Below, in pieces: positions 7,848-14,604 of a stretch of 14,604 nt of DNA. Under the pieces are notes generated by a model. The model saw only the letters and a program-made list of their open reading frames with translations. It searched no databases and had not been told where the DNA came from. This stretch comes from Cyclostephanos tholiformis (taxonomy: Eukaryota > Bacillariophyta > Thalassiosirophyceae > Thalassiosirales > Thalassiosiraceae), in NCBI GenBank assembly GCA_036939975.1, contig JALLPB010001009.1, forward strand, positions 2,989 to 17,592, in the 5' to 3' direction. Position 1 is the stretch's first letter, and the number at the start of each line of letters is the position of its first letter. Position numbers and translations under genes: made by a program.

Positions 7848-10081
7848 TTACAACGGGATATTCGAATGCTTCCTCGGGATGAAACCCACCTTCTTCGTGC
7901 GTAGCAAACGCAAATCATCACAAATGACGCGACGAGTGTCACGAGGCTCGATGATGTCGTCGATATACCCCCTTTGGGCCGCGACCATAGGATTCGCGAA
8001 TCGGCTTGTGTACTCGGCAGTGTTCTTCTCCACATCCCTACCCCTAAAGATGATCTCCACCGCACCCTTCGCGCCCATCACGGCTATCTCCGCCCCCGGC
8101 CAGGCGTAATTCGCATCGCCCCGAAGATGCTTCGACGACATGACGTCGTACGCGCCACCATATGCCTTGCGAGATATGACGGTGATCTTCGGCACGGTGG
8201 CCTCGGCAAACGCGAAGAGGAGCTTGGCGCCATGTCGGATGATCCCGCCGTGCTCCTGGGCCGTGCCGGGGAGGAAGCCGGGAACGTCCACGAACGTTAG
8301 TATGGGTATGTTGAAGCAATCGCAGAAGCGAACGAAACGCGCCGCCTTCTCTGACGCGCCGATGTCTAAACAGCCGGCGAGGACCATGGGGTTGTTCCCG
8401 ACGACGCCCACGGTTCGTCCGTCCATCCTACCGAATCCCGTGACGATGTTCTTCGCGTGCTCGGGCTGGATCTCGAACATGGAATCGCGATCGAGGACCT
8501 CCCGTATTATGTCCTTCATGTCGTACCTGTGCAAAGATTATGCAATTATAGTCGCACGGTGAATTTATATAAAAATAAGAACCTTTTAGAGCAACTCAAC
8601 GAAAATTTACCGCGGTTAATCCACTCACGGCATGTTCGGATCGTCCGGCACGAGCAGATCGAGGGACGGCACGTCCCGATTGGGATCGTCATTCGCCGGT
8701 CGCACCGGCAATGTCGACGGATCGTTGCTGCTCGGTAGGTAGCCGAGTAACGTCCTCATCGCACGCATCGCCGCCACGTCGTTGGCGTACGATCCGTGAG
8801 CGACGCCGCTCGTCCCCCCCGCGTGGACCGATGCCCCGCCCAATCCCTCCTTCGTTACCGTCTCGTTCGTTACCGTCTTCACGACCTCCGGACCCGTAAC
8901 GAACATGTAAGACGTGCGATCTACCATGAAGATGAAGTCGGTCATCGCCGGACTGTAGACGGCGCCGCCGGCGCACGGGCCCATGATGACCGAAATTTGC
9001 GGTATGACGCCCGAGGCATCGACGTTGCGTTGGAATATATCGGCGTATCCGGCGAGGGAGTCGGTACCCTCCTGAATTCTTGCGCCTGTGCGTGATGCAC
9101 GCACATGATGGTTCGGGTGGGTGGGTGGATGGGGGGGGAGCCATTCGAAATCGACGGGGGGGAGGGGGGGGGGGGGGGGTACGCAGAAGGAGAGAGTTGG
9201 GTGTGGGATGGGTGTGGAGGGGACGGGTAAAGTGAAGTCGTCAGATGGCATGAAGAGGTGTGTGCGACGACAGGAATATATATATATGTGCCTCTCGCTC
9301 CCCACATCAATTCATTTGCAGGAGAGCGTGTGCACGAAATCCGATAAAAACAAAAGTCCTGCGCGAAGGACATTTCCCCCCCCCCTCCTAGCGGACAACA
9401 ATCTAACTCACCACCCGAATCGTTCAATCCTATCACCGGAGCACCAACCCCGCGTGCCATGTCCATGACCTTACCGATCTTCCTAGCGTGCGCCTCGCCT
9501 AGCGAACCACCATACACCGTGAAATCCTGAGCGAAGGAATAAACCCTTCTGCCGCCGACGTTTCCATGACCGACAATGACGCCATCGCCTGGAATTACCA
9601 TCGAATCGCTCGACGACATGCCGAAATCCTGACATCTGTGGGTAACGTACATGTCGATCTCGCGAAACGATCCCGGATCGTACAATAGCTCGAGTCGTTC
9701 GCGCGCCGTCAGCGATCCGCGCGCGTGCTGCTTATCGATTCGATCGATCCCGCCACCGAGCAATGATTTTCCCCTCGTCGAATCGAGCCGATTACGGAAG
9801 GCTCGTTTGATATTCGACGGATGATCGCGTATGGAATTGTCAATGTCGTCCTCGTTTTGGAGGATGTGATGACGGGTGGCAGTCGATGACGACAATGACG
9901 ATGGATATGAGGATGACAGCGACGATGACGAAGAGCGACGATGCTGTTGCGGAGGAGGACTCGCCGACCATCCGAACCAACATGGCGCCGCCGTCGTCGT
10001 CGCGGGGGGGGGACGAGGATGAGCCATGGTGGAGGCCACAGTCAGCCTTTGGACGAGATGCGACGATCGTGACGTTATCAT
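7848..10081 (-). CDS. pccB: Propionyl-CoA carboxylase beta chain, mitochondrial (three exons)
   Basis: Exons 10081-9412, 9085-8629 and 8526-7848 join into a 601-aa protein; both joins restore family sequence across split codons (GLNDSGG|ARIQEG and PNMP|YDMKDII). PccB is the carboxyltransferase of biotin-dependent propionyl-CoA carboxylase: it moves CO2 from carboxybiotin on PccA to propionyl-CoA, giving methylmalonyl-CoA, in mitochondrial breakdown of branched amino acids and odd-chain fatty acids. Seen: Ser/Arg-rich, acid-poor leader (1-70) suited to mitochondrial import; [16 protein letters not shown] (124-139); first oxyanion site [12 protein letters not shown] (259-270); [19 protein letters not shown] (459-477); [13 protein letters not shown] (497-509), whose Asp is the residue reported as acyl-specificity determinant in actinobacterial PccB; and a C-terminus ending HSNIPL as in animal PCCB. 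The extra length over the ~540-aa human protein is N-terminal. No truncation is seen. Confidence 0.93.
8527..8628 (-). other. pccB intron 2 (102 bp)
   Basis: Minus-strand donor GTGAGT at 8628 follows ...AACATGCC, and the acceptor TTGCACAG ends at 8527 before GTACGACATG. Splicing completes a proline codon and continues YDMKDII. The intron is AT-rich, unlike the exons. If retained, it creates a stop (TGA) at the donor itself. Confidence 0.93.
9086..9411 (-). other. pccB intron 1 (326 bp)
   Basis: On the minus strand the intron starts GTGAGT after ...GGGTG (donor at 9411) and ends CACAG before GCGCAAG (acceptor at 9086). Splicing restores Gly-Gly-Ala-Arg at a phase-1 codon. The intron contains long C runs on the coding strand (16 C at 9164-9179, 7 at 9156-9162, and about 13 of the opposite sense near 9375-9386) and an AT dinucleotide tract near 9279. 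Retention would shift the frame, since 326 is not a multiple of three. Confidence 0.92.
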
Positions 10082-10509
10082 GTTTTAATAAATAATATAT
10101 TGTATTGTGTTTTTGAGCCGATTCTCTCCCTACTCATTAGCAATGGGGTGTGCGTGTGGGTGATCTGCTTGGGGTGTTCTGGACGATGTCTGTGTCAAAA
10201 CACAACAACATCATTGTTCTCAGGTGTGTTCTCACTCCGGGTGATTCCTATTATCTGCCACTCTATTTCTGTCCGTCGTCCTCGATCGCTTTTTCTTCCC
10301 GCCAAATCATTGATTCTTTCCCGCCAATTTGTTTTGTTTTTTTGTATCTCGATTAATTCTTTCTTTTTCTTATTCCAAGAAACTTTTATTTCTCATTATG
10401 ATTCAAACATTCTTTCCTTTCTCTGATTTAAAATTCTAACCCAAACGAGCCTTCGCACCACCCCCCTCCCATCTCTACTATCACTCATTTATCATCTCAT
10501 AATTTTATC
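10082..10509. promoter_or_regulatory. Divergent promoter region between pccB and the 416-aa gene
   Basis: This 428-bp gap serves two divergently transcribed genes. It is T-rich on the + strand, particularly after 10280, and ends in a pyrimidine-rich CACCCCCCTCCCATCTCTACTATC run just before the + strand start codon. No clear TATA box was seen. Two E2F-like sites are listed separately. Confidence 0.5.
10296..10327 (+). promoter_or_regulatory. Pair of E2F-like sites (TTCCCGCCAA)
   Basis: TTCCCGCCAAAT (10296-10307) and TTTCCCGCCAA (10317-10327) match the classical E2F/DP site TTTCCCGCCAAA. The shared core repeats 22 bp apart, about two helical turns, so both would face the same side. They lie about 180-215 bp upstream of the + strand gene and 215-245 bp upstream of pccB. 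E2F/DP regulation of S-phase genes is known across eukaryotes; use here is inference. Confidence 0.5.
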
Positions 10510-11760
10510 ATGAATTCTTCGACTAACCAGGTTGTTGATGGTTATTCGCAACCAATTTTGGATGATCCTAATCTGTTACTCGTTCTGGATGAGGATATCG
10601 ATCTTCCTGTTGCATCGGACGGAATGTCACGAACTGTTCCTGGACAGGCCGTTGCGCCATCCTCTAGGGTGAATACGTCACGATGTGATCGCAAGTGTCG
10701 CTTCCCATCCGTGGGAGGACTTCACCGCTCATCGAATGACTCATCCATTCGAACAGCATCGACGACCTTTCCGATCTGGTGTCACGTGGACAAATCGAAG
10801 TCCCCATCATCAACGAGGACTCGCGTTGCCGCTCTTGCGTACATATCTAAGCAAAACCATCCGAAAAGGTCAACCAGTCACCGGAGACAGCTCAATGAAT
10901 CTAAGAAATTTTGTAAGCAGCGGAGCATGCTCAAAGACGTCAAAGTGCCCACCATTGCATTTTCCAACGTCAAACAACTGGATTCCAATTTTATCCGAAA
11001 TACCGTCGTCATTTGTGATGGAGGAACAACTCACCCGACAATCAATGCAGAGAATTATACTGGTAATGTTTGCATACTGTCCCTATCAAGGGGAGATTTG
11101 TGGGTTCATGATACCCAAAATCCCCTTTTGGGACTACGCATGCATTTCCTATCAACAAAATTTCCCATTTTCATTCGTCTCCCTCGACAGAAATCTTTAT
11201 CCATCTTGAATGATGGTTCTGCTATATGCCAAGCAATGAATTCGTGTGCTCGCACCCAGCCACAATCTCTAGTGCGAGGTTCCAGCAAGCAAGTGTTCAA
11301 CGATGGTCAACCTGCTCGTTACTTTTGTGTAGGTTCGCAACCTTCTCGAGCTGAACGAGGTGTTAAGTGCGGTCTCTACAAACTCAAGTATGGTTTCCCA
11401 TCGAGTGATTGGGACACTGTACTTAATCTTTTACAACGGGCAGAATATGCATTCGACATGTTTGCTAGCACTGACATGATTCGACATATCGTCGAAGCTA
11501 AGAAACGTGTTCCATTTTTGACCATGGCACCGTCTCCCTACTCATCTTCCAATCAACATTCTGCCCGCTATTACAATGGTGCAGGCTTCGGTGTGAATGT
11601 TTTTCTTCGTTGTCACGTTGACAATGACTTCACCATGTCCATCGTGCAGGTGCACATGGATCGATGCTACCAAGATGATGACCCTATTGTATGCTACTTA
11701 TCCTGTTACCTTAAAACCCGTGTAGTAGGACTAAATGACAATTCTAATTTGACTATTTAA
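10510..11760 (+). CDS. Uncharacterised protein with degenerate double-stranded beta-helix oxygenase-like C-terminus
   Basis: A 416-aa intronless frame. Residues 1-265 are basic, Ser-rich and show no known domain. Residues 270-416 resemble the C-terminal domain of an expanded diatom family of hypothetical proteins, from memory: GSQPSRAERG (275-284), FPSSDWDTVL (296-305), a helix with AEYAFDMF (311-318), TMAPSP (338-343), RYYNGAGFGVN (353-363), then CHVDNDFT (368-375). H369 and D371 would be the HxD metal pair of an Fe(II)/2-oxoglutarate-like fold. The domain then jumps from DDDPIVCY (389-396) to LSCYLKTRVVGLND (397-410), leaving no room for the strands that would carry the distal histidine. 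It is therefore probably an internally deleted, catalytically inactive copy, or a recent pseudogene whose frame is still open. The AT-rich codon use differs from thiO and pccB. Confidence 0.55.
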   Translation: MNSSTNQVVDGYSQPILDDPNLLLVLDEDIDLPVASDGMSRTVPGQAVAPSSRVNTSRCDRKCRFPSVGGLHRSSNDSSIRTASTTFPIWCHVDKSKSPSSTRTRVAALAYISKQNHPKRSTSHRRQLNESKKFCKQRSMLKDVKVPTIAFSNVKQLDSNFIRNTVVICDGGTTHPTINAENYTGNVCILSLSRGDLWVHDTQNPLLGLRMHFLSTKFPIFIRLPRQKSLSILNDGSAICQAMNSCARTQPQSLVRGSSKQVFNDGQPARYFCVGSQPSRAERGVKCGLYKLKYGFPSSDWDTVLNLLQRAEYAFDMFASTDMIRHIVEAKKRVPFLTMAPSPYSSSNQHSARYYNGAGFGVNVFLRCHVDNDFTMSIVQVHMDRCYQDDDPIVCYLSCYLKTRVVGLNDNSNLTI

Positions 11761-12200
11761 CAATTGCAATGACGGGTGCACGACACGCATCATATTTGAG
11801 GTTGACATTCTTGATATCCTTAACTCCAATAGACTAAGCCTGCATCCATTCGTCAATGTCCCTTCCTTAATTTTTTTTTGTTTTTACTAATAGCTGTAGT
11901 AATATTACTCAGTAATATTACTAGTAATATTACTGATTCTAGTGACTATCCACATGTTCCGATTCAAAGGTAATAGTAATATTACTGAGTAATATTACTC
12001 CGTCATGTGCATTCGAGTAATATTACTGAGTATTATTACTTATTAATAATATTCGAACTCTGCAAGTCTCAACGGAAATTTAATCATGCTGAGTAAACAT
12101 ACCATAATATTAATACTCAACATTCTGCCAGTAATATTACTATTGTATATTATTAATACACTCTCCACGTTTACTATCATCAATAGTGTACTATGATGTC
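11761..12200. promoter_or_regulatory. Intergenic region and presumed promoter of the 742-aa gene
   Basis: This 440-bp AT-rich gap separates the two oxygenase-like genes. Its middle is occupied by the AGTAATATTACT array, whose last copy ends 59 bp before the downstream start codon, so the array lies where promoter elements are expected. No terminator or TATA box can be singled out among the many AT-rich motifs. Confidence 0.5.
11898..12141. repeat. Array of seven perfect 12-bp palindromes AGTAATATTACT
   Basis: Exact copies lie at 11898-11909, 11911-11922, 11923-11934, 11975-11986, 11988-11999, 12016-12027 and 12130-12141. A one-mismatch copy (AGTATTATTACT) is at 12029-12040. Copies come in close pairs or triples separated by 0 or 1 base (12-13 bp register), with unique sequence between clusters. 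Each copy is self-complementary and contains TAATATTAC on both strands. The core is also two abutting homeodomain-type half sites, TAAT|ATTA. Further AT-rich near-matches follow at 12103-12117. Confidence 0.95.
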
Positions 12201-14429
12201 ATGTCGACACCCAGGGGAAAATCATTTGAACGCATGAATGCGCTGCGCACTCAACATAATGTACCCACAGCGCACTCCAATCAACCCAGTTCCAGTGCTT
12301 CGTCTGAAACAGATAATAGTGACGACGATAATTTGCCGTTAGCTCGCAAAGAACGCGTTGCATCAATAACGCAAATGGCGAGAACACGTGCGGCGCAGCA
12401 ATCCCGACTCCGGGGAAACGCTCAAAAGACACGATTGAGTCCGAAACAAAAATCAACCGCCGGTAAATTTTTGAGACCACTTCCGTCAATCCGTAAGGTG
12501 GGAACGGCTGACAAAAATAGTAAGAAGAAGAAATCGAATAGTAAAAAGGGGGACAATGCAAAAGACTTACATTCCAATGAACAACCCCCCCCCATTGGTG
12601 GTAATGATGACATCGAATTGCCTGTCGAGGTTATTGGAGATAATCCTGCTGTGGATGGGGTTACTATTAATTTGGCAACCGGGAAAAACAGTACCAAGAA
12701 GACGACATCTCAGAGGGCGAAGAGGGACATCGCCAGTGGTGTTGGTGGAATTGATGTAGGTGCTACGGATGGTGGAAACGTGAGAAAAAAGAAGAGGACG
12801 AAGACGGACAAAACCAGGGGGGTTGGTGTTAACGAACAAAATGTTACGGATGGGGGAAAAGATGGAGTAGTACATTTTTCCAAAACCGACGAAACGGATG
12901 GTATTCTCAATGACATCGGTACAGCAGATACTCTCTCCCTCAACGACATTGCTGTTACTGTTCTCCCGGAGTCGAAAAAAGAAATTGTTCTCATTTCGAA
13001 GGATGTCCTAAAAAAGATGATTAAGTTGATTACGAAGGAGGATTTTTCGGACAACTCTCTAGTCGATCTACTTCGGAATCTCATTCCGATCAAGGATTAT
13101 TTGCTTCAAGTCGCGGCAAATTTAGACGAGAAATTTGTACATGTCGATGACACAATGCAGACGATGAGTATCACGGGACTAGTTGATAAAACTTTTGATT
13201 CTTTCACAAAAAATGTCGAAGGAAACATGGAAGGTAGTACCGACGGGGAGATGTGGCTTGACCTTGTTCGTGTGTGGCAACTGGTTCATGCACTATATGT
13301 CCATTCTGATGCACTTGGGAACCTTCTTGCACCATCCGCGGATGTCGATCCATTCTACAACCAATTGAAACCTATATTTGAAAAGGCAATAGCGTCCGTG
13401 AATAGCTCTAAAAATCGGAAATCGACTTCATCAAAGACATTGGATAAGAACAAAAAAAAAACGGACGAATTGTCTCACCACAACAACAGTAAACGGAGTG
13501 TTGTTATCGATGGGAAACCCTTCAAATGTAACGGAGTGATAGTGAAAGGAGACTCCGTAAAAACGTACACGAAATACTTCCAATGCAACATGGTTTTGGA
13601 TAAGTCGGATGGATCCAAGTGGAAACCTCACAATGAGGTGGTGAAGCGTGTTGGTAAGAATGTTTATCCTACTCAGTTGGTGAAATGCGAGGGTACTCTT
13701 TTGGGTATTTTCAGTACTAAAAACGGAAAGCAGACGCAACACTTCCAACCGGGTAGCAAACCACACATTTGTTACAATAAAAGTCTTACTGACGGTGTAC
13801 CAATGGAGACGCGAGTTCCATTGGTGTTGATAATTCCAAGTCCTTCGTGGAATATTGACCGAGTAGCCATTGAGTCAATGAAAAATGCGTTGTCGAATGT
13901 ATCGAAACAATCTTGGGTGAACCAAGCAAACTGCTCATCGAAACGTCAGTATCTAAAAGAGCTATCGAGTAAGAAAAGTTTGGAGACGGTGCGCAAACAA
14001 GCAGAGTCTTTTGTTGGACTGTACATGAGACATTTCGTCACAAAGAGCTACCCCAGTCTCACTCATTTCAAAGTTGGAGCGTTACGTTCGAGGGGGGAAG
14101 AAAGCCAATTTGATCTGCAGGGTACGCTGCATCGTGACTATCTTGATGACGTTGATAATAAGGTCCCGGATGAGCGCCCTCAGTCCATTATAATTGCTCT
14201 CGATCCATTTAATCTACTATATGAATACGAAAGTGATTGCCATGATGATTCCATTGGGTGTAAGTCAGTTGCCAAAGGTGAGGCGATATTGTTTACGAGC
14301 TCACTGAAACATGCCGGTGGATCAAATGGAACTATTGGAGACAAAACCTGGAAGTATCGCCTTTTTGCTTATATTGTCTCCGAGGAAAGTGACTTTCCAT
14401 CTGAAGTGACGAGGTTGAATCTTAAATGA
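12201..14429 (+). CDS. Basic, probably nuclear protein with C-terminal Fe(II)/2OG dioxygenase-like domain
   Basis: A 742-aa intronless gene, counted from the ATG at 12201; the frame is open upstream but only through a GTG, which a nuclear gene would not use. Residues 1-250 are low-complexity and basic with likely nuclear localisation signals (KKKKSNSKK, 108-116; RKKKRTK, 195-201). Residues 265-400 are helical. A Lys-rich linker (403-431) leads to an unassigned, probably beta-rich region (434-545). The C-terminus shows the dioxygenase pattern: LHRDYLDD (643-650) with H644 and D646, strand SIIIALDPFNLLYEYE (662-677), turn KGEAILFTSSLKHAGG (692-707) with distal H704, and YRLFAYIV (719-726) with R720 placed for the 2-oxoglutarate carboxylate. 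All metal and cosubstrate positions look intact, so activity is plausible. The substrate is unknown; a nuclear protein or nucleic acid is inference from the localisation signals. The palindrome array lies immediately upstream. Confidence 0.7.
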   Translation: MSTPRGKSFERMNALRTQHNVPTAHSNQPSSSASSETDNSDDDNLPLARKERVASITQMARTRAAQQSRLRGNAQKTRLSPKQKSTAGKFLRPLPSIRKVGTADKNSKKKKSNSKKGDNAKDLHSNEQPPPIGGNDDIELPVEVIGDNPAVDGVTINLATGKNSTKKTTSQRAKRDIASGVGGIDVGATDGGNVRKKKRTKTDKTRGVGVNEQNVTDGGKDGVVHFSKTDETDGILNDIGTADTLSLNDIAVTVLPESKKEIVLISKDVLKKMIKLITKEDFSDNSLVDLLRNLIPIKDYLLQVAANLDEKFVHVDDTMQTMSITGLVDKTFDSFTKNVEGNMEGSTDGEMWLDLVRVWQLVHALYVHSDALGNLLAPSADVDPFYNQLKPIFEKAIASVNSSKNRKSTSSKTLDKNKKKTDELSHHNNSKRSVVIDGKPFKCNGVIVKGDSVKTYTKYFQCNMVLDKSDGSKWKPHNEVVKRVGKNVYPTQLVKCEGTLLGIFSTKNGKQTQHFQPGSKPHICYNKSLTDGVPMETRVPLVLIIPSPSWNIDRVAIESMKNALSNVSKQSWVNQANCSSKRQYLKELSSKKSLETVRKQAESFVGLYMRHFVTKSYPSLTHFKVGALRSRGEESQFDLQGTLHRDYLDDVDNKVPDERPQSIIIALDPFNLLYEYESDCHDDSIGCKSVAKGEAILFTSSLKHAGGSNGTIGDKTWKYRLFAYIVSEESDFPSEVTRLNLK

Positions 14430-14604
14430 AAGGTTTCACGTCAACATTAGTAGGTACTACAAACGAACGAATAGGTCATCACGTTGAACGTGATATACGT
14501 GTGTTTAAGATTGGACTTTTTAGACAAGTGTTGGACATGAGATAATTCAATTTAGTAGGAACATTTACATGTGATGAGTATTGAATATTCTTTTAGCCGA
14601 TCCC
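14430..14604. other. Downstream flank with a perfect 17-bp palindrome
   Basis: This is the 3' flank of the 742-aa gene, cut by the window edge. ATCACGTT-G-AACGTGAT at 14478-14494 has perfect 8-bp arms around one base and contains ACGT cores typical of bZIP/bHLH sites. It could instead be a 3'-UTR hairpin. Nothing else was recognised. Confidence 0.6.

Noticed and set aside
8942..9411. Minus-strand reading continuing through pccB intron 1
   Set aside because: The residues after GLNDSGG lose all similarity to PccB, and clean GT-AG splicing restores it; the read-through is intronic.
9121..9468. 115-codon + strand ORF over pccB intron 1
   Set aside because: Gly-rich translation of homopolymer tracts antisense to pccB; no support.
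10685..11209. 174-codon ATG frame overlapping the 416-aa gene in another frame
   Set aside because: It has no recognised domain, lies wholly inside the longer frame that carries family motifs, and ends without any structure of its own.
11898..12141. Palindrome array as a CRISPR array
   Set aside because: Units are 12 bp with 0-88 bp irregular spacing in a eukaryotic context and there are no cas genes.
12186..12200. Five-codon N-terminal extension of the 742-aa gene from a GTG
   Set aside because: A nuclear gene would start at ATG; the in-frame ATG at 12201 is the first.

Overview
The window looks like nuclear DNA of a photosynthetic stramenopile, most likely a diatom. Three things suggest this. 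(1) A gene at 4991-7759 has an N-terminal signal segment followed by ASAFAP-like motifs, the plastid-targeting signature of diatoms and other algae with red-derived secondary plastids. (2) A mitochondrial propionyl-CoA carboxylase beta gene is split by two short, clean GT-AG introns. (3) Two oxygenase-like genes on the right resemble large families that I remember from diatom genomes (memory only, not searched). The exact species cannot be named.

Layout. Positions 1 to about 4200 are AT-rich to mixed, hold no convincing gene, and consist of decayed repeats: a (GGGGA)4 tract, two separate old direct duplications (1655-2215 and 2690-3170), an array of TTGCCA-type 20-mers (3509-3663), and a palindromic block in which one motif alternates in orientation (3891-4166). 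A 569-bp MITE-like element with 36-bp terminal inverted repeats sits at 4218-4786, about 200 bp in front of the first gene. Then follows a GC-rich core with two convergent genes: a plastid-targeted ThiO-type glycine oxidase (+, 4991-7759) and the three-exon pccB (-, 10081-7848), whose stop codons are only 88 bp apart.

From 10082 rightward the base composition becomes AT-richer again. Two intronless + strand genes lie here: a 416-aa protein ending in a degenerate double-stranded beta-helix oxygenase-like domain (10510-11760), and a 742-aa basic, probably nuclear protein with a C-terminal Fe(II)/2-oxoglutarate dioxygenase-type HxD...H...R pattern (12201-14429). Between them is the most striking non-coding signal: seven exact copies of the perfect 12-bp palindrome AGTAATATTACT within 244 bp, just upstream of the 742-aa gene.

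Functionally, ThiO would supply glyoxylate imine for the thiazole half of thiamin in the plastid, and PccB acts with a biotinylated PccA in mitochondrial propionyl-CoA breakdown; nothing links these two beyond adjacency. The two oxygenase-like genes plus the palindromic array may form a separate unit (mobile, viral-derived, or lineage-specific). That is inference. Statements about family membership come from motif recognition by eye; no database search was possible.
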